Origin: Clostridia bacterium | GTDB lineage: Bacteria; Bacillota_A; Clostridia; Oscillospirales; CAG-272 | Direction of reading: 5' to 3' | DNA: 12,766 nt | Assembly: GCA_017547395.1 (NCBI GenBank) | Contig: JAFYPS010000120.1 | Coordinates: 1 to 12,766, forward strand | Part shown: positions 1 to 6,584 of the stretch, piece by piece | Layout of the letters: the number at the start of each line of letters is the position of its first letter | How positions within the stretch are numbered: position 1 is the stretch's first letter | Position numbers and translations under genes: made by a program | Notes under the pieces: generated by a model | The model's input: only the letters and a program-made list of their open reading frames with translations | The model's database searches: none | Told to the model about the DNA's origin: nothing

Positions 1-288
1 AATGCTAATCAAAGATATACTACCGATGCAGTCTCTGCAGCGATTTTCAAAAAAGTTTGCGCTTCGGCAAACATTCCGGTTCAGGCATATGCAAATCGCT
101 CTGATCTTCCCGGCGGATCCACTCTCGGAAGTATATCCAACACACTTTTACCGGTTAGAACCGTTGACATCGGTCTTGCGCAGCTTGCAATGCATTCTGC
201 CTACGAAACGGCAGGCGTAAAAGACCTTGACTATCTCATTGCCGCAATGACGGAATTTTACTCATCCGGTATTATTGTTGTAGAATAG
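1..288 (+). CDS. M18 family metallo-aminopeptidase, C-terminal part (5' end outside window)
   Basis: Frame 1 is open from the left edge to a TAG at 286-288 and gives the last 95 residues of the protein. They contain the M18 (aspartyl aminopeptidase-like) C-terminal signature: ANQRYTTD near the start, then NRSDLPGGSTLG (about residues 32-43), then VDIGLAQLAMHSAYETAG (about 55-72). In this family the His of the AMHS motif (residue 65 here) is a ligand of the two-metal centre. The enzyme is a cytosolic, dodecameric exopeptidase that removes N-terminal residues from peptides. A full member has roughly 430-480 residues, so about four fifths lies to the left. The flavodoxin-like gene starts only 8 bases after the stop, so the two are probably co-transcribed. 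The methionine at base 2 belongs to a different frame and is not a start. Confidence 0.9.
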   Translation, partial: NANQRYTTDAVSAAIFKKVCASANIPVQAYANRSDLPGGSTLGSISNTLLPVRTVDIGLAQLAMHSAYETAGVKDLDYLIAAMTEFYSSGIIVVE

Positions 289-296
289 GAGAAAAT

Positions 297-917
297 ATGA
301 AAGCACTTTTGATATGCGGAAGCCCTAACGAAAACGGCTGCACGTTTACTGCGCTTAACGAAGTAGCAACGACTCTTCGCAAGCACGATATCGAAACCGA
401 AGTCTTCCAGATAGGTAAATCACCGATATCGGGTTGCAACGCGTGCCGCGCATGCTTTAAAACAGGAAAATGCGCAGTTAACGACAAGGTAAACGAGCTT
501 GCTGCAAGACTTGACGATTTTGATGCCGTTATAATAGGATCTCCGGTGTACTATGCCTCAGCTAATGGCGCCCTTACTGCTTTTTTAGACAGACTTTTTT
601 ACTCAGCGGGTTCAAAGCTGGCAGGAAAAATCGGCGCTTGCGTTGTTTCTTGCCGACGAGGTGGAGCAAGCGCTGCTTTTGATCAGCTTAATAAATACTT
701 TACCATATGCAATATGATAATTGCATCCTCGCAGTACTGGAATCAAGTCCACGGCTCGAATGCCGAGGAAGTAAAAAAAGACGAGGAAGGTATGCAGACT
801 ATGCGAGCACTCGGTGAAAACGTCGCGTGGCTTATGCGCCTTGTTGAGTGCGGTAAAAACAACGGTATTGAACCGCCGAAATACGAGTCTAAAGTCAGAA
901 CTAATTTCATAAGATAA
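297..917 (+). CDS. Flavodoxin-like NAD(P)H-dependent FMN reductase / iron-sulfur flavoprotein-like protein
   Basis: This 206-residue protein has the NADPH-dependent FMN reductase (flavodoxin-like) fold. The N-terminal beta strand leads to the phosphate-binding loop GSPNENGCT (residues 8-16). GSPVYYAS (81-88) followed by a helix containing FLDRL is the second FMN-contacting region. Cysteines 47, 50, 53 and 59 form CX2CX2CX5C, the compact spacing that binds a [4Fe-4S] cluster in the archaeal/clostridial iron-sulfur flavoprotein (Isf) group. By family this would be a cytosolic electron-transfer protein or quinone/nitro reductase; its physiological partner cannot be deduced. AGGAG at 287-291 lies 5 bases before the ATG. 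It is the second gene after the aminopeptidase and ends at the hairpin at 916-944. Family assignment is firm; cluster binding is inferred from spacing alone. Confidence 0.88.
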   Translation: MKALLICGSPNENGCTFTALNEVATTLRKHDIETEVFQIGKSPISGCNACRACFKTGKCAVNDKVNELAARLDDFDAVIIGSPVYYASANGALTAFLDRLFYSAGSKLAGKIGACVVSCRRGGASAAFDQLNKYFTICNMIIASSQYWNQVHGSNAEEVKKDEEGMQTMRALGENVAWLMRLVECGKNNGIEPPKYESKVRTNFIR

Positions 918-944
918 AAAAACGCACCACATGGTGCGTTTTTT
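916..944. terminator. Bidirectional intrinsic terminator between convergent genes
   Basis: A run of seven A (916-922), the arm CGCACCA (923-929), a two-base centre, the arm TGGTGCG (932-938) and a run of six T (939-944) form a near-perfect hairpin flanked by A and T tracts, so it can work in both directions. It fills almost the whole gap between the flavodoxin-like gene on the plus strand and the stop codon (945-947) of the deacetylase on the minus strand. Confidence 0.85.
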
Positions 945-1820
945 CTATACTCCGATTTTTTTCATAAACTCCTCGGTACTAATATTTGGCGGTCGGTTGA
1001 ATCTTCCAAGCTTGTAAAGTTGCTCGGGAGTACCGTTTATATAATTAATGTGCTCATAACAAGTGAGAGCAGCCAGAAAGCCTATCTTTTTTATAATGGG
1101 TAACGACTCTTTGCTGACAAAACCGTATGGATATGTGAAAACTGTAGGAGTAACGCCAACCTTTTCTTTGAGGACGGTTTGCATTTTCACAAGATCTTCC
1201 GTAAGCGCTTTATCATAGTTTTCCATACTTTCACCGTCGATTTTTGCGCATCCGCGGCGCTCTCCGAGTTCATGCATCGCATACGTGTGATTACCAATCT
1301 CTATTCGTCCCGATTCCCTTAAATATTTCATATCCTCAAAAGTAAGATATGCATAGAGCGGATTGCGGTCAACAACCGCGCTGAAGCTTTCTGCAAATTC
1401 TCCTACAACAGACACAACTGCGCACATATTGTATTTTTCAAGAAGCGGAAAAACATTTGTCATATTATTAAGATATCCGTCGTCAAGCGTTATTATAATT
1501 GGCTTTTCAGGCAAAGCGGCCCCCTCGTGCACGAATGCAACGAGGTCCGAAACAAATATCGTTTCATATCCGTTTTTTCTGAGATATTCGAGATCTGATT
1601 CAAGTACTTCTGGAGTTACTCTGTAATTTGACGTAACTTTTTTGTTATCGCACACACTGTGATACATCAAAATGGGAACTGCTATTTGTATATCCACATT
1701 TTCTGTCGATAGCGTTTGCTTGGCTTCATAACGCGCCTTATACAGTAAAACGGTTCCTACAAGAATAATGATCAAAGTAAAAACAGTAAATATTTCTTTT
1801 TCAATACATTTTCTTTTCAT
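945..1820 (-). CDS. Membrane-anchored polysaccharide deacetylase (NodB homology domain)
   Basis: Taking the ATG at 1820 gives 291 residues. Residues 11-27 are a hydrophobic anchor after a Lys/Arg-rich start, so the catalytic domain should lie outside the membrane. PILMYHSV (49-56) opens the carbohydrate esterase 4 type domain. TLDDGY (111-116) is motif 1, with catalytic base and metal-binding aspartates D113/D114. HTYAMHEL (178-185) is motif 2, with metal-binding H178 and H183. TYPYG (229-233) is motif 3. The family removes acetyl groups from peptidoglycan, chitooligosaccharides or exopolysaccharides; the substrate here is unknown. AGGAG at 1829-1833 (minus strand) lies 8 bases from this ATG. 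The upstream ATG at 1874 would add 18 residues, lacks such a site and would cover the luxS -35 box. It is a single-gene unit divergent from luxS; its own promoter is not clear. Confidence 0.9.
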   Translation of the reverse strand: MKRKCIEKEIFTVFTLIIILVGTVLLYKARYEAKQTLSTENVDIQIAVPILMYHSVCDNKKVTSNYRVTPEVLESDLEYLRKNGYETIFVSDLVAFVHEGAALPEKPIIITLDDGYLNNMTNVFPLLEKYNMCAVVSVVGEFAESFSAVVDRNPLYAYLTFEDMKYLRESGRIEIGNHTYAMHELGERRGCAKIDGESMENYDKALTEDLVKMQTVLKEKVGVTPTVFTYPYGFVSKESLPIIKKIGFLAALTCYEHINYINGTPEQLYKLGRFNRPPNISTEEFMKKIGV

Positions 1821-1861
1821 TTTTGAAACTCCTGTTATTTTGATGTTTACATAGTATTTTC

Positions 1862-1890
1862 TTGACATCGGCAAAAAAGATATGTATAAT
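1862..1890 (+). promoter_or_regulatory. Perfect consensus sigma-70/sigma-A promoter of luxS
   Basis: TTGACA (1862-1867) and TATAAT (1885-1890) are separated by exactly 17 bases (1868-1884), so both hexamers and the spacer match the vegetative consensus. Transcription should start near 1896-1898, which leaves a leader of only about 25 bases before the luxS ATG and no room for a riboswitch. Confidence 0.9.
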
Positions 1891-1908
1891 AATTAAGTCA
1901 TAATTGTT
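1888..1908. promoter_or_regulatory. Imperfect inverted repeat over the luxS transcription start (possible operator)
   Basis: AATAATTA (1888-1895), AGTCA (1896-1900) and TAATTGTT (1901-1908) form 8-base arms with 7 of 8 pairs matching around a 5-base spacer. The repeat covers the end of the -10 box and the expected start site, where a repressor would block transcription. The sequence is very A+T rich, so a chance match is a real possibility. I do not recognise the binding-site family. Confidence 0.3.
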
Positions 1909-1910
1909 TA

Positions 1911-1915
1911 AGGAG
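1911..1915 (+). promoter_or_regulatory. Ribosome binding site that fixes the luxS start
   Basis: AGGAG at 1911-1915 sits 5 bases before the ATG at 1921. The in-frame GTG at 1915 overlaps this site and therefore cannot be the start. Confidence 0.85.
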
Positions 1916-1920
1916 TGCAT

Positions 1921-2343
1921 ATGAAAAAGATAGCAAGTTTTACTGTAAACCATCTTGATTTGCTTACAGGTCTTTACGTATCAAGAATTGACCACATTGG
2001 TAACGAAGCTGTAACTACATTTGATATGAGAGTTACACGCCCTAACACCGAGCCCGTCATTGACACCCCTGCTCTTCATGCAATCGAGCATCTCGGTGCC
2101 ACCTTCTTGCGCAATGACGAAGAGTGGAAAGACAGAACCGTTTATTTTGGTCCTATGGGATGCCGAACAGGGTTCTACCTTCTCCTTGCAGGGAACCTTT
2201 CGCCCGCAGACATCTATCCTTTAATTTCGAAAATGTGTGACTTTATTCTTTCATACACGGGGGAGATTCCCGGTGCAAGCGCACGTGACTGCGGAAACTG
2301 GCAGGATCTTAATCTTGACATGGCTAAATATTATATTAGATAA
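1921..2343 (+). CDS. luxS: S-ribosylhomocysteine lyase LuxS
   Basis: This is a cytosolic enzyme that splits S-ribosylhomocysteine into homocysteine and DPD, the precursor of autoinducer-2; it belongs to the activated methyl cycle. The protein has 140 residues, slightly shorter than the usual 150-170. The zinc-binding HAIEH motif is at 53-57 (ligands H53 and H57, with the general acid/base E56), the catalytic cysteine is C81 in GPMGCRTG, and the third zinc ligand is C124 in RDCGNW. All catalytic positions are present. The start at 1921 is chosen from AGGAG at 1911-1915. No pfs (SAH nucleosidase) or methionine gene is adjacent, so the rest of the cycle lies elsewhere. A perfect consensus promoter suggests strong constitutive expression. 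mntP follows after 72 bases. Confidence 0.97.
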   Translation: MKKIASFTVNHLDLLTGLYVSRIDHIGNEAVTTFDMRVTRPNTEPVIDTPALHAIEHLGATFLRNDEEWKDRTVYFGPMGCRTGFYLLLAGNLSPADIYPLISKMCDFILSYTGEIPGASARDCGNWQDLNLDMAKYYIR

Positions 2344-2344
2344 T
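2315..2344 (+). promoter_or_regulatory. Candidate mntP promoter inside the 3' end of luxS
   Basis: TTGACA (2315-2320) is a perfect -35 box and GATAAT (2339-2344) matches the -10 consensus at 5 of 6 positions, with an 18-base spacer. The -35 box lies in luxS coding sequence and the -10 box covers its stop codon. Together with the 72-base gap to mntP, it could give mntP expression independent of luxS. Confidence 0.5.
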
Positions 2345-2415
2345 ACAAAACCGAAGTTATAGAAAACTTTACAAAAGAAAGACAAGTTTATCCAAAATAA
2401 GAAAGGATATATAAA

Positions 2416-2994
2416 ATGTTCAATATTATAATCAGTGCCGTTGTTCTTGCAATCGGTCTTGCGATGGATGCTTTTGCTGTTTCTATGTGCAAAGGCCTTG
2501 CGGTAAAAAAGCTTGAGTGGAAGCACTTGATAATCACAGGCTTATATTTCGGTATATTTCAGGCTCTTATGCCTACGATAGGATACTTTCTCGGTACAAG
2601 TTTTGAAAAGTACATCAGTAGTGTTGACCACTGGGTAGCTTTTATTCTTCTTGGCATTATCGGCGTTAATATGATACGCGAATCTATGAGCAAATGTGAA
2701 GAATGTGGCGATCACAAAGACGACTTCTCATTTAAAGCGATGTTCCCGCTCGCAATTGCTACAAGTATTGATGCTCTTGTTGCGGGAATAGGGTTCATTG
2801 GAGCAGGAAACCTTAACGTACCGCTTACAATTTCCCTTGTCGGTCTCATCACTTTTACCACCTCCGCCATCGGTGTTAAAATCGGCAACCTCTTTGGTTC
2901 ACGCTATAAGTCAAAAGCCGAGCTTGCAGGGGGAATCGTTCTCGTTGCAATGGGGCTGAAGTTCCTTATCGAAGGTTTAATGGAAACGGTTTAG
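2416..2994 (+). CDS. mntP: Manganese efflux pump MntP
   Basis: This 192-residue polytopic membrane protein of the MntP (YebN) family exports Mn(II) and protects against its excess. Two repeated halves are visible, each with the family's conserved Asp in a hydrophobic helix: LAMDAFAVS (D18) and ATSIDALVAG (D119), matching the aspartates required for transport in Escherichia coli MntP. About six hydrophobic segments can be drawn (roughly 3-25, 36-60, 71-88, 107-130, 134-157, 168-187). The cytoplasmic loop between the halves carries C94, C97 and H100 in a CEECGDH stretch, a possible metal-sensing or metal-handling site. GAAAGGA at 2401-2407 lies 8 bases before the ATG. The 72-base upstream gap is too short for a yybP-ykoY manganese riboswitch, so the usual RNA control is not seen. 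The gene ends at the terminator at 3001-3032. Confidence 0.95.
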   Translation: MFNIIISAVVLAIGLAMDAFAVSMCKGLAVKKLEWKHLIITGLYFGIFQALMPTIGYFLGTSFEKYISSVDHWVAFILLGIIGVNMIRESMSKCEECGDHKDDFSFKAMFPLAIATSIDALVAGIGFIGAGNLNVPLTISLVGLITFTTSAIGVKIGNLFGSRYKSKAELAGGIVLVAMGLKFLIEGLMETV

Positions 2995-2996
2995 AT

Positions 2997-3032
2997 AAAA
3001 AGCACTTGTTTTTTCAAACAAGTGCTTTTTTT
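2997..3032 (+). terminator. Intrinsic terminator after mntP
   Basis: Perfect 11-base arms AGCACTTGTTT (3001-3011) and AAACAAGTGCT (3016-3026) enclose a 4-base loop. Four A residues precede the stem and a T tract (3026-3032) follows. Confidence 0.93.
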
Positions 3033-3045
3033 GCGTCATATTCAC

Positions 3046-3074
3046 TTGCATTTACAACAGAATAATAGTATAAT
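3046..3074 (+). promoter_or_regulatory. Promoter of the YhcH-trpS-tagO operon
   Basis: TATAAT (3069-3074) is a perfect -10 box; 17 bases upstream TTGCAT (3046-3051) is a weak -35 box. The site lies just after the mntP terminator and 46 bases before the first gene, where the promoter of this new operon is expected. The leader contains a short CGGC/GCCG hairpin (3099-3109) directly next to the ribosome binding site. Confidence 0.6.
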
Positions 3075-3120
3075 AGTTTATGTATAAATTTATATTAACG
3101 GCAATGCCGCGGAGGACAAA

Positions 3121-3579
3121 ATGTTAGTTGACAGAATTGAAAATCTTAAACTTTATATTCCCTACGACGAAAAACTCGCTACCGTTTGCGAATTTCTTGA
3201 AAAAACCGACGTTCTTTCTCTCGAAGTTGGCAAATTTGAAATTGACAACGGCATCCGCGTTATCGTTAATGCTTTTGCAGCAAAAGAGCGCGATATTGCA
3301 AAGTGGGAAACACATAACAAATATATCGATCTTCAGTATCTTATCGAAGGCAATGAGATTATGGGATGGCTTCCGATTGACCAGATGGAAGCGGCTGAAT
3401 ACAATTCAGAAAAGGACATTTCTTATCCCTCTCCTAAAGAAGGCGCAGTTCCCTCTGACGTTATTCTTGAAACCGGCAGCTTTGCTTATCTCGAGCCAAG
3501 AGATGCTCATCGCCCTTGCGTAAAGCTTACCGCCGATAATGCTAAAAAACTTATTTTCAAAATACCTGTAAAAGAATAA
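3121..3579 (+). CDS. YhcH/YjgK/YiaL family protein
   Basis: This 152-residue cupin-like protein belongs to the family once called DUF386 (YhcH/YjgK/YiaL, also listed as the beta subunit of evolved beta-galactosidase). The family signature WETHNKYIDLQYLIEG spans residues 62-77, with likely metal-site residues E63 and H65. DAHRPC (128-133) supplies H130, and the strand near K147 completes the pocket. Homologues sit in sialic-acid and other sugar catabolic operons and are thought to act on sugar anomers or related sugars. Here the gene heads an operon with trpS and a glycan-initiation gene, with no sugar catabolic gene beside it. GGAGG at 3111-3115 is 5 bases before the ATG. It is soluble, with no signal peptide. 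Family assignment is good; the reaction is unknown. Confidence 0.88.
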   Translation: MLVDRIENLKLYIPYDEKLATVCEFLEKTDVLSLEVGKFEIDNGIRVIVNAFAAKERDIAKWETHNKYIDLQYLIEGNEIMGWLPIDQMEAAEYNSEKDISYPSPKEGAVPSDVILETGSFAYLEPRDAHRPCVKLTADNAKKLIFKIPVKE

Positions 3580-3609
3580 ACAGGTATTGTCATAAGAAAG
3601 GATTATAAA

Positions 3610-4608
3610 ATGCTTGACGATAAGAAGGTCGTTTATTCGGGTGTTCAGCCATCAGGAAACCTTACCATTGGCAACTACCTTGGCGCAATCAAGAATTTCG
3701 CCGAGTTTTCCGAATTATACAAATGCTTTTACTGTGTAGTTGATATGCATGCAATTACCGTGCGACAGGTTCCCGCAGAACTTCGCCGTCGCACTTTTGA
3801 AACGCTTGCGCTTTACATCGCGTGCGGTCTTGACCCTAAGAAGAACACCCTTTACGTGCAGTCTCACGTTCCTGCTCATGCGGAGCTAAGCTGGGTGCTT
3901 AACTGTTACACTATGTTTGGCGAGCTTAGCCGTATGACTCAGTTTAAAGACAAGAGTGCTAAGCACGCCGACAACGTAAATGCCGGTCTTTTCACATACC
4001 CGACCCTTATGGCCGCCGATATCCTTTTGTATCAGACGGATATGGTTCCTGTTGGTATCGACCAGATGCAGCACATTGAGCTTGCCAGAGACGTTGCTAA
4101 CCGCTTTAACGGAGTTTACGGTGATACTTTTACCGTACCCGAGGGTTATATGCCAAAGAACGGCGCAAAAATAATGTCACTTGCCGAGCCTACAAAGAAA
4201 ATGTCAAAATCCGATGAGAATGCAAATGCAATAGTTTATATTCTCGACTCAAAAGATGATATTATGCGAAAATTCAAGAGAGCCGTTACCGATTCGGATA
4301 CACGCGTCGCTTTTGGAGAAGGCAAAGACGGTATAAATAACCTTATGACTATTTATTCCTGTTTTACCAAAAAAACTTTTGACGAAATCGAAAAAGAATT
4401 TGACGGTAAGGGCTATGGTGATTTCAAACTTGCCGTAGGCGAAGCATGTGCAGACGGGCTTGCTCACGTTCGTGAAGAGTTTGCTCGCATTATGGCAGAT
4501 AAAGCATATCTTGAAGAGGTTATGAAAAACGGTGCTGCCGAGGCTTCCTACTACGCCAGAAAAACACTCTCTAAGGTTAAGCGTAAGGTAGGCTTTACCT
4601 CTATCTAA
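3610..4608 (+). CDS. trpS: Tryptophan--tRNA ligase
   Basis: This cytosolic class I aminoacyl-tRNA synthetase charges tRNA-Trp using ATP. Its 332 residues match the usual bacterial length. The HIGH-type motif appears as TIGN (residues 19-22, after SGVQPSGNL), and KMSKS is at 197-201. VGIDQMQHIELARD (148-161) is the conserved region contributing to tryptophan and ATP binding. AAAGGA upstream gives a normal ribosome binding site. It starts 30 bases after the YhcH-family gene and ends 19 bases before the tagO-like gene, so it is read as part of that operon. The 30-base gap and the about 46-base operon leader leave no room for a T-box, the tRNA-sensing leader often found on synthetase genes in this phylum, so regulation by uncharged tRNA-Trp is unlikely here. 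Confidence 0.97.
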   Translation: MLDDKKVVYSGVQPSGNLTIGNYLGAIKNFAEFSELYKCFYCVVDMHAITVRQVPAELRRRTFETLALYIACGLDPKKNTLYVQSHVPAHAELSWVLNCYTMFGELSRMTQFKDKSAKHADNVNAGLFTYPTLMAADILLYQTDMVPVGIDQMQHIELARDVANRFNGVYGDTFTVPEGYMPKNGAKIMSLAEPTKKMSKSDENANAIVYILDSKDDIMRKFKRAVTDSDTRVAFGEGKDGINNLMTIYSCFTKKTFDEIEKEFDGKGYGDFKLAVGEACADGLAHVREEFARIMADKAYLEEVMKNGAAEASYYARKTLSKVKRKVGFTSI

Positions 4609-4627
4609 TCCAATTGGAGATTTAAAA

Positions 4628-5782
4628 ATGGACACTCAACTTATTTATAGTTTGTGTGCGGTTTTATGTGCAGTTCTTCTCGCATTTGTTTTTACTCCTA
4701 TTGTAAGAGTTCTTGCAATAAAAATCCGTGCCATTGACATTCCTACCGACAACCGACGTATGCATCACAAGCCTATTCCGAGAACAGGCGGTCTTGCTAT
4801 TTTCCTTGCTTTTACCGTAGCAACTCTTAGTTTTTGCAAGCCTGACCGTGACCTCGTAACTATACTCATCGGCGGCGGAACTCTCGTTCTTCTCGGAATG
4901 CTTGATGACATTTACCGTCTTAATGCATTTTTAAAACTGATAGTTCAAATCATTGTGGCGCTCTTTGCCGTATCTCAGGGTATAACAATAAGCTTTATTG
5001 GTATCGGCGGCGAATACATTCCTTTTGGACTCTGGTCAATTCCGATAACCGTTTTTTGGATTGTCGGGCTTACCAATGCCGTTAACTTTATCGACGGTCT
5101 TGACGGCCTTGCATGCGGTGTTTCAGCAATCAGTTCTGCTTCCCTGTTTCTTGTTATGATTCTTTCCGGCAGCAGCGTTGCACACTGCACCTTTACCGCA
5201 ATTCTCGTTGGCGCTTGTATTGGTTTTCTGCCGTTTAATATGAATCCTGCAAAGATTTTTATGGGTGACACAGGCGCACTGTTCCTTGGATACACACTTT
5301 CGATTCTCTCAATCGTAGGCGTTTTCAAGACGGATATGATCCTCGCATTCTTTATTCCTCTTTCGATTTTTGGTCTTCCGCTTGCAGATACGGCAATTGC
5401 AATCATTCGACGTATTGCTCATGGAAAAAGTCCTTTTGAAGCAGACCGCGGTCACCTTCATCACAAGCTTATTGATATGGGATTCGGTCAGAAGATGAGT
5501 GTTCGCATTCTCTATGCAGTATGCGCTATACTTGGCCTTTCTGCAGTAATGCTCACCAACCGTGCTTGGTTTGGCGGTGGTCTTGTGCTTGTCGTTACTC
5601 TCATAGTTTTCATTCTTATCTATCACATAATGAAGACACCTCATCTTCGTATGCATTCAGCTATTTACAACTCTGATGAAGGTGTTATGCCCCCCGTCGA
5701 AACCTTTGACGATATAGGAATTCCATCTAATATTGAGAATTCCGCCAAAGATTCTTCCGGTGACGAAAATGAAAAAGAGTAA
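4628..5782 (+). CDS. tagO: Undecaprenyl-phosphate GlcNAc-1-phosphate transferase, TagO/WecA type (MraY family)
   Basis: This 384-residue integral membrane enzyme of the MraY/WecA superfamily has about ten or eleven hydrophobic segments. By family it transfers a sugar-1-phosphate, usually GlcNAc-1-P from UDP-GlcNAc, to undecaprenyl phosphate, starting wall teichoic acid or another envelope polysaccharide. Visible motifs are HHKPIPRTGG (46-55), the metal/substrate motif GMLDD (90-94), NAVNFIDGLDGL (150-161), the catalytic FMGDTGA (211-217) and HLHH (276-279), which marks the TagO/WecA branch rather than MraY itself. The last 45 residues are hydrophilic, acidic and Ser-rich, a cytosolic tail with no evident function. 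GGAGA at 4616-4620 is 7 bases before the ATG. The next gene overlaps its end by 14 bases. The exact donor sugar is not certain. Confidence 0.9.
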   Translation: MDTQLIYSLCAVLCAVLLAFVFTPIVRVLAIKIRAIDIPTDNRRMHHKPIPRTGGLAIFLAFTVATLSFCKPDRDLVTILIGGGTLVLLGMLDDIYRLNAFLKLIVQIIVALFAVSQGITISFIGIGGEYIPFGLWSIPITVFWIVGLTNAVNFIDGLDGLACGVSAISSASLFLVMILSGSSVAHCTFTAILVGACIGFLPFNMNPAKIFMGDTGALFLGYTLSILSIVGVFKTDMILAFFIPLSIFGLPLADTAIAIIRRIAHGKSPFEADRGHLHHKLIDMGFGQKMSVRILYAVCAILGLSAVMLTNRAWFGGGLVLVVTLIVFILIYHIMKTPHLRMHSAIYNSDEGVMPPVETFDDIGIPSNIENSAKDSSGDENEKE

Positions 5783-6581
5783 AAAACTATCAGGCATTTT
5801 TATACTCATAGCGACTATTTTATTGTTGGCGACAATATTGGTTTTCAGGACAAGCAAATTTGACGCAGTAAACTTTTTTAACAACTTGTTTACCGATGAA
5901 GTTGCGCCTCCAAATAATTTACCGGCAGCAAACATTTCAGACAATAAAAATGTTAACGAGTATTTCGAGGCAGTTCCTCGCGACGAATATGCCACAGCCC
6001 TTGCAAAAATGCATTTTCCGGATAGTTATTACCGAAACTATCGGATTGCCGTTTCCTCTAAAGAAGATCTATACGTTACCGAATACTTTACAGTAAAAGA
6101 CCGAAATAATTGGTGGGTTCAAACTTTAAGTAACGATATAATTCTGCAAACCACAATATGCAAAAACGGCGACGTTACTATTACCGACAATGCAGACAAT
6201 ACCTCCGTTAAAGCTAAAGAGTTTTCTGATGAAAATCCTTTCGGCGTCGCTTTTGAAGAAAAGTGCGGGATAATTTCACTTCGTACTCTTGTGAATATTA
6301 TTTTTGCTGCTGCAAACGGTGAGCCTGTTAGTTACGGCGGCGGAATCGCTGACTATTCCCTCTCATTCACCCAGACAAAACCCGGTGGCGAAAATCTTTT
6401 CAGCTTCAGTTTCGTCTGCCAGAACGGTGTTAGTGAGGAATATACCTTCTCCTTTGAAAACGCGGTTATTCTGTCCGCTTCAAAGTCATACGAGGGAAAC
6501 GAAATATACAAAATGGAAATAAAGGATTATCGTAACAGCCTCGACGAAATAGACACAGAGAGTCTGTTTTCGATAAATTGA
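5769..6581 (+). CDS. Unknown membrane-anchored extracytoplasmic protein
   Basis: I do not recognise this family. With the ATG at 5769 the protein has 270 residues: a Lys-rich start (MKKSKK), one hydrophobic segment at 8-26, then a hydrophilic domain that should lie outside the membrane. The C-terminal region (about 185-265) has alternating hydrophobic/polar stretches that suggest beta structure, with paired aromatics such as NWW (114-116) and many FSF/YSL repeats of pattern. Three cysteines (131, 166, 217) do not form a known motif. GGTGA at 5759-5763 is 5 bases before this ATG; the TTG at 5733 is a poorer start. The gene overlaps the tagO-like gene by 14 bases, so translation is probably coupled. 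Context suggests an envelope role, but that is inference only. Confidence 0.75.
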   Translation: MKKSKKLSGIFILIATILLLATILVFRTSKFDAVNFFNNLFTDEVAPPNNLPAANISDNKNVNEYFEAVPRDEYATALAKMHFPDSYYRNYRIAVSSKEDLYVTEYFTVKDRNNWWVQTLSNDIILQTTICKNGDVTITDNADNTSVKAKEFSDENPFGVAFEEKCGIISLRTLVNIIFAAANGEPVSYGGGIADYSLSFTQTKPGGENLFSFSFVCQNGVSEEYTFSFENAVILSASKSYEGNEIYKMEIKDYRNSLDEIDTESLFSIN

Positions 6582-6584
6582 TTT

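Noticed and set aside
1821..1874. Longer N-terminus for the deacetylase from the ATG at 1874
   Set aside because: There is no ribosome binding site at proper spacing, it would overlap the luxS -35 box, and the ATG at 1820 has AGGAG 8 bases upstream followed by a typical Lys-rich anchor.
1891..1920. SAM or SAH riboswitch upstream of luxS
   Set aside because: The predicted leader is only about 25 bases, far too short for any known riboswitch of that class.
3580..3609. T-box leader upstream of trpS
   Set aside because: Only 30 bases separate the genes, and the operon leader is about 46 bases; neither can hold a T-box.
4975..5406. 143-residue open frame antisense to the tagO-like gene
   Set aside because: It lies wholly inside a gene with clear motifs, has no ribosome binding site and gives a composition typical of an antisense shadow.
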